The notes: generated by a model not told the origin, from the letters alone. A stretch of 64,000 nucleotides of DNA from Verrucomicrobiota bacterium (GCA_024233345.1 JACKPT010000006.1:149098-213097); one strand, 5' to 3'. Shown: positions 8,114 to 19,800, numbered from the stretch's first letter. Made by a program: numbers and translations.

Positions 8114-9121
8114 ATGCGGACCTCTATCATCGTGGTGGCTTTCAATGAGGCCGCAGCCCTTCCCCGGATGAAGCAGGCTGTGGACGGACTCCATCTTCCG
8201 GCGGGCATGACACTGGAAACTATTCTGATTGATGGGGGAAGCCGGGATGGCACCGTGGCCCTGGCCCATCAGTTGAAATTCACCCGAGTGGTGGAGCTTC
8301 CGCAAGCCAATATCCCGGTCTGCCGGAATGCCGGGCTGAAGGTCGCTCAGGGGGATTGGATCGCGTTTATCGACGCAGACTGTGTACTCGCTCCAGGCTG
8401 GCTGAACCATGCCGCAACCTTGTTGCAGGAACACAAGCAGTTGATTCTCGGTTGGCCAGCGTCTCCCCCTTCGCCGGGAACCTGGGTTCAGGAAGCATGG
8501 CATATCCACTGGATGAACAAGAATCCCGCCCTCGATTCGGACCACGGGGAACGCGTGGTTAAGCAGGGCGGCTTCCGAATGATCACCACCCGCAACCTAA
8601 TCATGCATCGGGCCGTGGCGGATGCGGTGGGCGGTTTTGATGAATCCCTTGCCACCGGGGAAGATACCGACTTTGTCTTTCGAGCCTCCACCCAGGGCAT
8701 TCCAGCCTGGGGTTTGCCCTCCTTATCTTCCGTGCATCTCGGCGAACCCTCCACCCTCCGACAGTTCTACCGGCAGCAGGTCTGGCATGCCAACCGACGC
8801 GCCTATAAAACCATTGTCGCCCGGAGCGGCATGAAGGAGGGGGGGAATGCCCCCCTGTTCACCGCAATGTTCATCGCCACTGCCCTCGTTTCCCTGTCAG
8901 GCCTTATAGCTGGATGGTTCAACCCGCTATTGGGGGTTGCCATCTTCGCCCTACCCGCACTGCTCCTGCTCCTTGCAACCCGTACTTGCCTCCGGGCCAA
9001 ACGCCCCGCCTGGATTGGTCCCCTCGCCATCCTCTACGGAGCCTACGGTCTCGCCCGCTCCCTCGACCTCATCGGCCTATCCCCCCACAAGCCCAGCTGG
9101 AAAGCTGGACGGAAAAGCTAA
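8114..9121 (+). CDS. GT2 glycosyltransferase with C-terminal membrane helices
   Basis: A 335-residue GT2 protein. It opens MRTSIIVVAFNEA, has the donor-binding DGGSRDGT near residue 50, FIDADCVLAPGW near 90-100 and a GEDTDFVFRA segment near 195-205 that matches the catalytic-base ED pair of inverting GT2 enzymes. Two or three hydrophobic helices follow from about residue 255 and should fix it to the inner membrane. I took the ATG at 8114; an ATG at 8054 would translate the 9-bp repeats as a leader. No clear ribosome site precedes 8114. The neighbour at 9196 is co-oriented. Confidence 0.86.
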   Translation: MRTSIIVVAFNEAAALPRMKQAVDGLHLPAGMTLETILIDGGSRDGTVALAHQLKFTRVVELPQANIPVCRNAGLKVAQGDWIAFIDADCVLAPGWLNHAATLLQEHKQLILGWPASPPSPGTWVQEAWHIHWMNKNPALDSDHGERVVKQGGFRMITTRNLIMHRAVADAVGGFDESLATGEDTDFVFRASTQGIPAWGLPSLSSVHLGEPSTLRQFYRQQVWHANRRAYKTIVARSGMKEGGNAPLFTAMFIATALVSLSGLIAGWFNPLLGVAIFALPALLLLLATRTCLRAKRPAWIGPLAILYGAYGLARSLDLIGLSPHKPSWKAGRKS

Positions 9122-9157
9122 ACCAGGCGAGACCGTTTCTCGACCATCATCTTTCGT

Positions 9158-9184
9158 CTTCGTTTCCTTCGTTTCCTTCTGTTA
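9158..9184. repeat. 9-bp repeat block CTTCGTTTC x2
   Basis: Two perfect CTTCGTTTC units and a third CTTCTGTTA lie between two glycosyltransferase genes. The block looks like the two ends of the 58-bp element at 10312 joined without its middle. Confidence 0.75.
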
Positions 9185-9195
9185 AATTGTAGGCC

Positions 9196-10185
9196 TTGAA
9201 ACCGACAATTCTCACCAACATGGCCTTCTGGCAAAGTCCCGAGTGGATGGAACGGGTCGAATCAATCTACAAGCTCAACCCATCTCTGGGAGACCCGCAG
9301 TTTCTTCCATGGTGGCAAGAAGCCTGGACATTGTTCCGGCGCAAGCGCGGATACGATATCATTCACACCATGGGCATTCGTGAGTCGTTTGCCTATGCTT
9401 TCCTCTGTTGGATCACTGGAAGTGCCTCCAGGCAGATCATGACCGAGGTTTTTATCGACACCCCTAAACACACCAATCCCATTTGGTGGGCCAAGACCAA
9501 ATTCTATCGAATACTCGCCCGGCAATGCTTGGGAGTCATCACCAACAGCTCAGGAGAAATCGCGACCAACGCACGACGATTCAACCTCCCCATCGATCGC
9601 TTCCGTTATGTGCCTCTGTGTACCACCATCGCCCAACCGGAATTCCTGTCGCGGCCAGCGGGTGGTCTCTTCTGCGCCGGTCGGACCCTGCGGGATTATC
9701 AAACCTTGCGCAAAATCATCGACGCCACCGAGCTCCCCTGGATCGTGGTCGGGGGACAAGGCGACCTGGATGATTGGGACCTTCCAGATCGAGTCACGAT
9801 CTACCGGGAAATCCAGCGGGAAGCCTACTTGCAACTCCTCCGAGATGCCCGCGTGGTCATCCTACCCCTGTTACCAACCGAGCGGGCCACCGGGCAGGTG
9901 GTTCTACTCGAAGCCATGTCCTACGGGAAACCAGTGATCACCACCCGTGCTCCCGGAACCATCGACCTCGTGCGCCATGGCAAAAACGGATTTCTGACAG
10001 AACCCGGCGATGCCCCCGGAATACAAAAAATCCTCGGCGATCTCTTGCGAGAACCCGAGGCATGCGAACGTATCGGCAGACAAGCCGTCCAGGATGTTCT
10101 AACCAATCACTCCGTTGCCGAACATACCCGGAAGCGGCTGGATGCCATCGAGGAACTATTCCAAGGCATCATGGAACCGGGGTAA
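9196..10185 (+). CDS. GT4 glycosyltransferase
   Basis: A 329-residue GT-B enzyme, short for the family. The N-terminal half carries RKRGYDIIHTMGIRES near residue 50 and GVITNSSGEIATNA near 115; the C-terminal donor-binding domain has GGLFCAGRTLRDYQTLRKII, then PTERATGQVVLLEAMSYGKP and the RHGKNGFLTEPGD segment. The ATGQ...E version of the EX7E motif (TGQVVLLEAM) is seen. The start is TTG at 9196 with a nearby AGG; ATG at 9220 is an alternative. It probably forms a unit with the preceding GT2 gene, since both are plus strand 74 bp apart. Confidence 0.85.
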   Translation: MKPTILTNMAFWQSPEWMERVESIYKLNPSLGDPQFLPWWQEAWTLFRRKRGYDIIHTMGIRESFAYAFLCWITGSASRQIMTEVFIDTPKHTNPIWWAKTKFYRILARQCLGVITNSSGEIATNARRFNLPIDRFRYVPLCTTIAQPEFLSRPAGGLFCAGRTLRDYQTLRKIIDATELPWIVVGGQGDLDDWDLPDRVTIYREIQREAYLQLLRDARVVILPLLPTERATGQVVLLEAMSYGKPVITTRAPGTIDLVRHGKNGFLTEPGDAPGIQKILGDLLREPEACERIGRQAVQDVLTNHSVAEHTRKRLDAIEELFQGIMEPG

Positions 10186-10251
10186 TGCCAGTCATCACCA
10201 GGCTTTCCGTCAGTGGGATTTGAATGGACTCCCGGTTCTCCGTCTCAATTC

Positions 10252-10278
10252 CTCTGCGCCTTAGCGTCTCAGCGGGAC
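10252..10278. repeat. 9-bp repeat block (CTCTGCGCC type)
   Basis: Three 9-bp units (CTCTGCGCC, TTAGCGTCT, CAGCGGGAC) share GCG at fixed positions. The block lies between the convergent ends of two glycosyltransferase genes. Confidence 0.6.
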
Positions 10279-10306
10279 ACTCTTGCAACGCGAGCCCTAC
10301 GAGGCT

Positions 10307-11473
10307 TTACGCTTCGTTTCCTTCGTCGCGTCCCGCCGTAGCCGTGCGAAGGCGGATTCCTTTTGTTAATCCTGTTTGCAGGACTTCCCGATAGAGCGCC
10401 TCGAACCGATCCCCTACTTCGCTGGGTTGATTCTCCTTCAGCACCCGCTCCCGGTTGAAAGCCCCCATAGCCCGGCACTGCATCGGCTTGCGCAACAGAT
10501 CCACGATTGCCTCCGCCACCGCGTAGGCATCTCCGATCGGCACCACCATTCCCCCATGCCCGGTTACGACCAACTCTGCATTTCCCCCGCAATCCGTGGC
10601 CACCACAGGCAAACCCGCAGCCATGTATTCCAGGATCGTATTCGACAGACCCTCGTTGCGGGATGGGGTCAACAGCCCGATTTGGCACTCGCTGAGCAGC
10701 GCCGGCGTATCCGTAATCTCCCCCAGAAAAACGACGGATGAACTTAATCCACGGAGTCGCACCATCTGCTCCAGGCGCATGCGCTCAACGCCATCCCCAG
10801 CGATCACAAAAGAGACCGTTGGATGCCGTTTTACGACCAATGCCGCCGCCTCGATCACCGTCCCGACATCCTTCTCCGGATCGAGACGGGCCACCATCAC
10901 GACCCGCTCACCGTCTGGTAATGAGGCGGTATTGGAAAATGGCTTCGCTTTCAGTAGATCGAACTCCGCCGCATCGAGAATATTGGGAATTACCCGGAAT
11001 TTTCCCCGTTCCGCTCCCCGTCGAGCCAATGCATCCACAATGGCTGGAGCATTTGCCACTACCACCCTCGCCCGGCGATCCGCCCGCATCATCATCCATA
11101 CCTTATGGGGAGGATAAATCTGCCCCAGATCCCGACGGCTGGTAATCAGAGAAACTCCAGCCCATTTCGCAGCCAACTGTCCAAAAATAGCCGCATCGGC
11201 ATCCCACGCATGAAGGATATCCACCTTGTCCTCCCTCAACCTTCGGGCCAGCCGCCTTAGCGCCGACAAGGTCTCCAACTTGGCCATCCCCCGAATACCC
11301 GCCTCTTCCACTGGGCCGCAAACGTCCTCCACCGCCTCCAGAAAGAACCCCTCGCGGCGAAACACCACCACCCGATGCCAATCCCCCCGCCGAGCCAGCT
11401 CCATTGCCACCCGGGCACACTGACCCTCAGTCCCCCCACGAATCAGATTCCAGACTAGATGAACAACCCTCAT
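10307..11473 (-). CDS. GT4 glycosyltransferase
   Basis: A 388-residue GT-B retaining glycosyltransferase. It starts MRVVHLVWNLIRGGTEGQ, where the GGTE loop is the acceptor-side loop of GT4 enzymes. The C-terminal domain has VVMVARLDPEKDVGTVIEAA and the donor signature TPSRNEGLSNTILEYMAAGLP with both glutamates, then GGMVVPIGD. The ATG at 11473 was preferred to one at 11542 because the fold begins immediately. The last 20 residues (369-388) are encoded by a 58-bp dispersed repeat, and its stop codon lies beside that repeat, so the C-terminus has probably been exchanged by repeat insertion. Confidence 0.88.
   Translation of the reverse strand: MRVVHLVWNLIRGGTEGQCARVAMELARRGDWHRVVVFRREGFFLEAVEDVCGPVEEAGIRGMAKLETLSALRRLARRLREDKVDILHAWDADAAIFGQLAAKWAGVSLITSRRDLGQIYPPHKVWMMMRADRRARVVVANAPAIVDALARRGAERGKFRVIPNILDAAEFDLLKAKPFSNTASLPDGERVVMVARLDPEKDVGTVIEAAALVVKRHPTVSFVIAGDGVERMRLEQMVRLRGLSSSVVFLGEITDTPALLSECQIGLLTPSRNEGLSNTILEYMAAGLPVVATDCGGNAELVVTGHGGMVVPIGDAYAVAEAIVDLLRKPMQCRAMGAFNRERVLKENQPSEVGDRFEALYREVLQTGLTKGIRLRTATAGRDEGNEA
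10312..10369. repeat. 58-bp dispersed element, copy 1 (coding tail of GT4)
   Basis: Begins with two 9-bp CTTCGNNNC units, continues through GTAGCCGTGCGAAGGCGGA and ends TTCCTTTTGTTAA. A diverged full-length copy is at 11580-11637 and a shortened one at 9158. The GCGAAGGCGGA core recurs in the 44-bp duplication at 58998. Confidence 0.8.
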
Positions 11474-11579
11474 GACTCTATGAATACTCCATTCCCGCTC
11501 GGCATGCAACGCGACCGAATCAGCACTTTCTTCCTTGATCATTCACCCACCCAAGGAGACCGATTTCGATTATCTGTTG

Positions 11580-11637
11580 CTTCGCTTCCTTCGTCCTGTC
11601 ACGCAGTAGCCATGGCGAAGGCGGATTCCTTCTGTTC
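11580..11637. repeat. 58-bp dispersed element, copy 2
   Basis: Same order of parts as 10312-10369: 9-bp CTTCGCTTC unit, AGTAGCCATGGCGAAGGCGGA core, TTCCTTCTGTTC end. It is intergenic, between divergent glycosyltransferase genes, and most of the rest of that 211-bp gap holds nothing I recognise. Confidence 0.8.
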
Positions 11638-11684
11638 AAACCTCTTCGTCTTGACGGCACAGATTCACCAGCTAGGCTTGCCCC

Positions 11685-12857
11685 ATGTCAGTACCTGCCA
11701 CCCTCTTCTGGCTTTGTATTGCCGGAGTCTTTTATATCTACATAGGTTATCCCCTACTCATCGGGCTTCTTGCCCACTGGTTTCCCCGCCCTGTGCTCAA
11801 GTCCCCCAATACGCTGACCGCCACCGTGATTATTGCCGGCTACAACGAAGCTCCTCGACTTGCCGGAAAGATCGAAAATATTCTCTCTGTCCATGGGGCC
11901 GACCGGATTCAACAAATTCTAATCGGTTCCGACGGTAGCACCGACCAACCGGAAGCAGCGCTTGCCAGCATCCAGGATTCCCGCGTCAAGCTGGTTACCT
12001 TCCCCGAGCGACGCGGAAAACCCTCCGTCCTCAACGACCTTATTCCTCAGGCGACTGCGGATATCCTCATCCTGATGGATGTCCGACAGCGGCTTCACCC
12101 CAAGGCCCTCCAGGCTCTTCTCGACAACTTTTCTGATCCAACCGTAGGAGTAGTTTCCGGAGAATTGGTCTTTGAACAGTCAGAGTCCCACACCTCAGCC
12201 GCCCAGGGAATTGATGCCTACTGGCGATATGAAAAGTGGATACGCGAACGGGAAAGTCGGTTTGACTCCGTTCCCGGAGCGACCGGAGCCCTTTACGCAA
12301 TTCGGCGGGAACTGGCAAAACCAATTCCCGCCGAATCCGCCCTCGATGATGTCCTCATTCCCATGCAGGCAATCACCCAGGGCTATCGTTGCCTGCTAGA
12401 GCCCAATGCGCTTATCTTTGACCAACCTTCCCAAGATGCTGCACAGGAAGCAATCCGCAAGCGGCGCACTCTCGCTGGTTGCGTCCAGTTGCTCCGCTTT
12501 CACCCCGCCTGGTGTATACCCGGTGGCCACCCCATCTCGTGGCAATTCTCCTCCCACAAGATCGCCCGACTTTTTTCACCTGTGCTGCTTCTGGTAGCTT
12601 TGGCGTTTTCGATCCTGCTCACCCTGAATCATTTCATCTATGGGCTTCTCCTTGCAGGGCAATTCCTTGGGTATGGATTGGGGTTGTGGGGTATATTTAT
12701 CCCTTCCTCCCAACCACAAGGTCGCGGTCGATCTAAGTGGTATCTTGTTCCCCGGATTTGCGGTCTGTTTTGCGTCATGCAGATCACCCTGCTCACCGCG
12801 TGGACAGACGGATTGAAAGGAACGAATCTCGCCTTGTGGCGAAAAACATCAAAATGA
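11685..12857 (+). CDS. Membrane GT2 glycosyltransferase (PgaC/IcaA/cellulose-synthase-like)
   Basis: A 390-residue processive-type GT2. One membrane helix (residues 5-30) precedes the catalytic domain: ATVIIAGYNEA near 46-56, GSDGSTD near 81-87, DVRQR near 129 in place of the more usual DAN/DAD metal motif, SALDDV near 220, and RKRRTLAG near 262 in the position of the QxxRW box. Two to three helices end the protein. This arrangement fits synthesis of a beta-linked polysaccharide or lipid glycosylation at the inner membrane. The neighbouring deacetylase gene (convergent, 18 bp away) recalls PgaC/PgaB pairs, but the motifs differ and the product is unknown. Confidence 0.84.
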   Translation: MSVPATLFWLCIAGVFYIYIGYPLLIGLLAHWFPRPVLKSPNTLTATVIIAGYNEAPRLAGKIENILSVHGADRIQQILIGSDGSTDQPEAALASIQDSRVKLVTFPERRGKPSVLNDLIPQATADILILMDVRQRLHPKALQALLDNFSDPTVGVVSGELVFEQSESHTSAAQGIDAYWRYEKWIRERESRFDSVPGATGALYAIRRELAKPIPAESALDDVLIPMQAITQGYRCLLEPNALIFDQPSQDAAQEAIRKRRTLAGCVQLLRFHPAWCIPGGHPISWQFSSHKIARLFSPVLLLVALAFSILLTLNHFIYGLLLAGQFLGYGLGLWGIFIPSSQPQGRGRSKWYLVPRICGLFCVMQITLLTAWTDGLKGTNLALWRKTSK

Positions 12858-12875
12858 TCAATCGGTAGCCACAAA

Positions 12876-13799
12876 TCATGAAACCCGTGCCACCGCGGCT
12901 AGTGGGGTATATCCACCATGCATATCCCAGCGGCGCAATCGCCATGGGTCGGCATCGACACCATTGGCCCCTTCCCGTGTAGTCAGGGCAGCAGATAGCC
13001 CCAACGAGGTCATGGCCGCTCTAGCGGCTTCCAAGTCCGCTGCCTCATGGCCATAGGGATAGGCAATTCCCCATGGCTTCTGTCCAAGGCTACTGACAAA
13101 GTCAACCGAGGCTTGCATCTCCTTTTTCACCCGCTCCGGGGACTCCCCGGCGAACGATGCATGCGTGTCTCCATGGCATTGAAGATCAAATCCCATCGCG
13201 ATCAATCTATTACATTCGTCGCGGTTCATCAGGGGATAGAAACAGTCCCCGCCTCTTTCCACACCCAGTTTTGCTAACTCAAGATCCCTGACTGACTCCT
13301 TCATCGGCCTTAACTTCGCTTCCAGATCGATGGCCCTTGCCGTTGCTTCATTAGGGGGTTGCCCACTCCGGGCTAGCCACCGGCGCAGGTCATACCACCA
13401 GGGAGTAACCCGTCCATCGACAAACCCTGCGGTAACAAAAAAAGTCGCAGGGACACCGATGCGCTTTAGGATCGGGGCAGCAAATAAAAGGTTGTTTTGG
13501 TATCCGTCATCAAAGGTGATGGCTAGGGCTCGATCCGGCCAGATCCCCTTTGCAAGGAACCCGCGCACCGCATCACCGAGATCGACAATGGAAAATTCCC
13601 TAGCCAGTGCCTCCACCTGGCAGGTAAAAAGATCGGGGTATGTTTGCAGGCGGTCATAATTTATTACTGGGTGTGTCCGATCATCCACTCCATGATAGGT
13701 CACAACCCTAAATTTTGAACGGCTTAAGCTCCGGCGCAGCTCCAAGTAACCGGACCATGAAGCCATGCGCAATACAACTGATTTCAGGCTGGGCTTCAC
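12876..13799 (-). CDS. Polysaccharide deacetylase (NodB / carbohydrate esterase 4)
   Basis: A 307-residue CE4 enzyme that removes N- or O-acetyl groups from polysaccharide. Motif 1, TFDDG, is at 95-99 with Asp97/Asp98; motif 2, HGDTH, supplies metal ligands His209 and His213; motif 3 is YPYG at 247-250. YHGV at 35-38 is typical of the export-associated subgroup. No signal peptide is obvious, only a weakly hydrophobic beginning, so whether it is cytoplasmic or secreted is unclear. It follows the giant-protein gene by 33 bp on the same strand and may be read from that promoter. Confidence 0.9.
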   Translation of the reverse strand: MKPSLKSVVLRMASWSGYLELRRSLSRSKFRVVTYHGVDDRTHPVINYDRLQTYPDLFTCQVEALAREFSIVDLGDAVRGFLAKGIWPDRALAITFDDGYQNNLLFAAPILKRIGVPATFFVTAGFVDGRVTPWWYDLRRWLARSGQPPNEATARAIDLEAKLRPMKESVRDLELAKLGVERGGDCFYPLMNRDECNRLIAMGFDLQCHGDTHASFAGESPERVKKEMQASVDFVSSLGQKPWGIAYPYGHEAADLEAARAAMTSLGLSAALTTREGANGVDADPWRLRRWDMHGGYTPLAAVARVS

Positions 13800-13832
13800 G
13801 CTGGTCGATCCGTCGCAACCGGGATCAACAAC

Positions 13833-16800
13833 CTACGGGAACGGAATACCGTTCGTGCCCAGCCAGATGACTCGGTAGATGCGCTGGTTGAATTGGGTGG
13901 ACTGTAGATCCACATAAGGTATATCCCCTCCAATGGTCAGATTAGTTACCGGCCCAAGATCAAACCATTCGTGTAAGCTAGAACTAGCAACGAAATTGGA
14001 GGCATATTGAACCTGATAATTTTCATCCCATGCACCGCGCCAGATGAATTGCACCCGATTACTTGAAAGGTAGCTGATATCGGAAATTTCGTGCTCGCCA
14101 AAGAAGGTCTGAATCGGCGCGTCATTGGAGTCGATATAATTCGTATAGGCCACACCTTCACCGACAATGCGCCAACGGGCATTAAAACTATTATAGGTTG
14201 GGGAGTTGGTCCAAAGGATATATTCCTGATAGGAAGGAACGCCGGTCTCAACGTTGATCCACTCACTTCCCCCATCTCCAGAATACTGGATGGTCACTGT
14301 CTCCAGCCCCCCGGGCAGGTTCAACATATACCAGATCAGTGGGTATGGGTTCTCTGCTTCATTAATCGGTAGCAATCCATTGCCGGTGCGGGCAAACACA
14401 ATTTCATTGGTTCGACCAATGCTGGCATAAGCAGTATTGCCAAAAGCGCCGATGTTTACGCGCCCACCATTTTCAATGGGTTCTGCATCATATGCGGTAT
14501 AGGGATTTCCCATATCAATCGCCCAGGAAGATTCCACATCGACAACAAAACTTGTGGTTGCCGGATCATAGCGCCCGGCAGCACTTTGTAGATGAAAATC
14601 TCCGGCAGCCACGTCATGAAGTAGCGGATTGGTGATCGCGCTGCGGAAATCCTTGTACTGCAACCGTTGCCACGGAAGCAGGGTGTTGTATGTTCCGTAG
14701 ATGTAGGCATTTCCTATTGATGACGGGCCAAAATAGTAGACATTATAATCGATGAAGGCATTCAACACCGAACCGGTTGCCCCGGTGATTGCATACTGTT
14801 TATTTGATGTCGCAATATCATGATAGAAGATATTGTTCTGGATGGTAACATCCGACACATCACTGCGGATATTCAACGCATCAAACACATTATTGGCAAA
14901 GGTGATATTTTCCACTGTGATATCGCTGGACCCTTCTCGAACCAGAACACCTTCAGACTGATTGGACCAAATCACACTGGAGCGAACACGATGGCTCTGG
15001 CCCCGCTCAATATCAATCCCGATATCGGTGCCGCGCACGACAACTTCTCGTATATCCACGGAACGATTTGTCACAAGGACCAGGCCCCTCTTGGCATTTT
15101 CAAATCCAATATTATAGACATTCACGAAGGAGGCATTTACCACCAACGTGTCGCCATTTTGGTTGAACCGGCGGAAGACGGTGCCACCCGCGAATTGATT
15201 GGTGCTCCCCTGAATGGTTAGCGAGCCATTGGTATTGCCTCCACGGGACCAGATGATCCGAGCCGCTGTGTTCGAATAGATCCCGGTATCAATATAAATC
15301 GTATCCAAAGCCTCTGTGTCATAACTGGCCAATACTTCCTCCAACGTAGCTTTGGGGGTTGCCGGGGTACGGCCGTCATTCGCAGAGCTTCCGGCAGCAG
15401 TGGTGTAGACATCATCATTGGTAGATGCGTCATTAACATAGAAAGCTCGTATGTCATTCCGGATGTTGAAAATCGAATTAACGTCATCCCAGACATTGGA
15501 ATCCCCCTCGAGGGTAACCCGCCATAGAGCATCCAAAGTATTCGAAGCCGTGGTCGTGTCCCAAGCATAGGCACCATCAGTAACCGGCAGATTTCCAGCG
15601 ATGAGGGTCCAGTTCGTTCCTGCATCTGCAGAGTACTGCAACATCACCCGGTTAGTAGCATCCACCGCGCCCGACCTCCACCTCAGGGTGTTGGTGCCAC
15701 GCATGACGCCGCCATCATTCATGGACATGGCGTAAAGCCAAGGCGAAGTGAGGCTTCGACTGGCCTCTTTAGTGTTGCCATACGCACCAAGGTTTACACG
15801 ACCGCCATTGGGAGTGGTCTCCAGTGCAAAATCATCCCCGACAAATCCAGCATCAATCGATGCAGCCTGTAGGACATCCGTCACCCAGATACCATCCTCA
15901 TATCGACCAGCAATTGAGCGCACATGAAAATCACCGGCCCCCTCGTCCGCAAATTGCGGGTCATCGGCAACGCTATTCAGGTCGCCTCCGGACTTCTGCT
16001 GCCAGTATAAGAGACGCTCCCATAACCCATCCTGCGCATTGCCAAACCAAGCGCTGTTGCGGGTTTGAAACAAATTGTAATCCGACAGAATCACGCCACC
16101 CTGATTCTCAAAGCAGAACCCGTCAGGCAGTAGACTTCCGGCAACAATGATATTATTTTGTATGGTCGATAGACTATCCTCTCCGGTCTGCCGAATTGCG
16201 GTTTTATCTGCAACTAAGGTGTTGTTACGAAGCAATATGTTTGTGCCAGAGATCAATACCAATGGAGATCGCTCACCTGATACCAGTGTATTCTCCAGCG
16301 TGGATGGTGAGCCTGACATCTCCAGCCCGCCATTGCGAATCACGCCCTCCCGGACAACCACATTCGCTCCTGCAGCGAAGACACTGCCGTTGGTCATCCG
16401 CAAGGTCTCCAACAGACTTCCGGGCCCCGACAGATCCACGTTACCGTTCTGAATATTCATGCGCCTCAAGGCAACATTCGTCCCGACCGCTTTTATCCCT
16501 GCATAGTAAAAGGAGAGATCCTCGACAACGATATAGGGGGCATTAATTTCAAACACCTCAGGACCAATCGGTGTCTCAGAAATCGCAGAACTGTCAAATA
16601 CAGTATCATTCGTACTACCCCGGATGGTAACCGGGTTAAAGCTATTACCTGCCTGCTGCAAGCCTACGACCACAAAGTCATTGGAACCAATGATGTAGTG
16701 GCCGGTATCGATATACATGACATCTTCCGGATCCATGTCCCATCGGTCCAGAATCGCTTTAGCGGTTGCCATCGGCGCATTACTGGAGATTCCCAGGTTT

Positions 16801-19800
16801 GCGTTGTCCCCGACTGCGGTGGTGAACACATCATTACTGAGACTGTCATCATTGACATAAAATGCGAACGGTCCGTTCAACCCAAAAATCGTGTCAGTTT
16901 CATCCACGATATTCGAATCAGCAGCCAGTTGGACCCGCCATTTGGTGGTCGGGCTTTGGAATGGGTCTGCATTCAGACTGATCCATACATAACCGTCCTG
17001 ACCGATATCTACATTTTCAGCAATCTGGATCCAGTTGGTTCCCGAATCTACCGAGTAGTCCAACTGGACCTTATTTGTCACATCCAGGTTCCCGTAGAAC
17101 CAGTAAAGCGTGACAAGGTCATTGACGCGACCTCCGGCCATTGCCGTGACCGCAAGCAGCCAAGCATTGGTGCGACTCCGGCTTGCCTCCAGCGTATCAC
17201 CATACAGGCCAATATTTCGGCGGCCTCCATTGGGGTCGGTTTCGTTATCGAAGGATGAACTTGGGTCACCGGTATCGATCAGCCATGAAAAATTGGTATC
17301 GGTGGTAACAAAATCTTCGAGGATTGGATCATAACGTCCTGCCGGACTCAGCGGGCGAAAGTCATTCGCCGCCGGGTCAGCAAACCCGGGATCAACACTG
17401 ACCGAATGCAGATGTTGGGTGGTACGGTCTGACAGTTGAGGTAACCCGACGATCGGCTCACCCTGAATCATCCCATAGGATGCATCTCCCTCAACCACGA
17501 GATTGTTGTAATCCGCAATGGCGCGACTACCAAGCCCCAGTTGAAGCACCGCATTGGTCACCGGACCGTAAGCATGAATCACATTGTTGGTCATCCGGAG
17601 TAGACCGGAGTTACAATTGATACCGCCATTGGCATTGGACCAGATAATCGATCTGGTCAGGTAGAGGTCTCCCCCATCGAATTCAATTCCATACCCGGTC
17701 ATGCGGGTCACCAGGATCCGATCCAATGTATTGCTGGTAGACTGGTTAATCATCAGCCCTGCATAACCGCCATCCTGGACAATCAGGCGCTGAAAGAGGT
17801 TGTTTTCAGTAAACACTGAATTACGTAGGTAAATGCCTATATTCGCATTCGCGAGGGCAAGGTCGGTAATCGCGACATGACTGGCGTTCAGTAACTCGAA
17901 GATTGCCTCATCGTTTTCCACCGGCGCGGCAAAGGCATTGGTGGTCACTCGGTACAACAAGCTCCCGCCAGCGATGAGGTTCGTGCTTCCCACGATGGTC
18001 ATGCGGTCCAGATTGTCCCCCGAGTCACTGGCTCGAATAACAATATTGCTCTCCACGGGATACAGACCGGTATCTACGAGAATTTTGTCGCCGCCATCCA
18101 GGTCAAAACGTTCCAAAATCGTGGCCACATTCTGAACCGGTGTACTGACGGTAATACCATTATTCAAATCGGATCCGATATCAAAGGTATAGACATCGCC
18201 ATTCAGGTTTGTGTCATTGACATAATACAGAATCGGCCCATTACGGATGGTAAATACAGAGGTGGTATCCGAAACGGAGGAATCACCATCAAGGGTAACG
18301 CGCCATCGGGCCAGCGGCGTGGAGGTGATGGAGCTGAAATTCCAGTCATACGTGCGATTCGTCGCGGAAAACCCATTCGTCATCAACACCCAGTCCAATC
18401 CATCATTGACGGTGTACTCAAGAGTGACGAGATCATTCGATTCGATTCCGTGGGTCAGCCAAACCAACTCAAGGGCCGCGGAGGCAGATCCCCCATCACG
18501 CATGGATACGGTCAGGAGACCCTTGTTGGTGGGACTGCGACTTGCTTCAATTGTCCCACCATAGAGTCCAAGATTGGCTCTTGCCCCATTCGGCGATGTT
18601 TCCGCTCCAAACGGTAATCCAGGATAAGCCGCATCGACCGCCCACGAAGTCTGGGTATCGGCAAAGAGAAATCCATCCAGAAGGTCACTAAAGCGACCAT
18701 TCGAACTGCGGGGGTGAAAATCACCAGTTGCAGGATTTGCAAAGAGCGGATCAACCTTGATCGAATGTTTGTCTCCCCGGCTGACTGCCTGCATGCCTTT
18801 CACCGTGACATAGGTATCATTCACGCTGGTGTCTTTGAGGATTACCGCATTCGTACCCGGCCAATACAAATTGTAATCGGATCGCAACTGACCACCTACG
18901 GAGGTAACCTCATAAATCACGCTAAGTTCATTCGTGGAAGAAAGGATGCTATTACTTACCGAGAGGCTGCCCTGATTTACCCTGATTGCCGCACTCTTGT
19001 TCCCGGCCAACACGCCCTGATCCCAAGCCACTGTTCCCAGGGTCACTTGCAGTCCAGCGGCATGATTACGCCATCCAGTACACCGTTCGAAACGTCCCGA
19101 ACTTACATTATAGGCATAGAAGCCGACTCGACCATCACGAGCAACAACTCGTTCGATAACAACGTCTTCCACATCAACCATATCCAACCCATTGGTGGCA
19201 CCGGAAACCGTAAAGTTTTCCAAACTGAAGTGTTGACCCTTCTCGACTCGGAACACATAGGGCTTGTTGGTTGCGACGGTAAGCACAGTACCCCCAGCCT
19301 GATGATTCGTACTGCCCACAACGCGAATCGGATCTCCTGGCTCTCCAGTTTTTAATACATCTCCAATCAATCCAAGGCGCATTCCAATTGCATTGGTCGG
19401 CGTATAAGAGCCTGTATCAATATAGAGAACGTCCCCGGGACCGAACGGGAATAGCTCCAAAGCAACCCCGGGGTCATGAAGGGGGGAATCTGCCGTACGG
19501 CCTGTATTAGTCGCTGAACCAGGTGCTGTCACGTAGACATCCCCGTTGGTTTGGCTATCATTCACATAAATGGTGAAGGGCTCGTTTCGTATGACAAATG
19601 GACTATTGATCGCCGACACTGTATTGGACAAGGATTCACTGACAATTCTCCAGCGGGCCACCTGTGAAGGCGGATATCCCGACAGATCCACAGACCAGCC
19701 GTCGGTGTAGACCGGGAAATTACTGGCAATTACCACATAATCAACCCCATCCGCTGCCAGTTCAAGCCGTACCCGGTTGGTGGCATCCCATCCACCGGCA

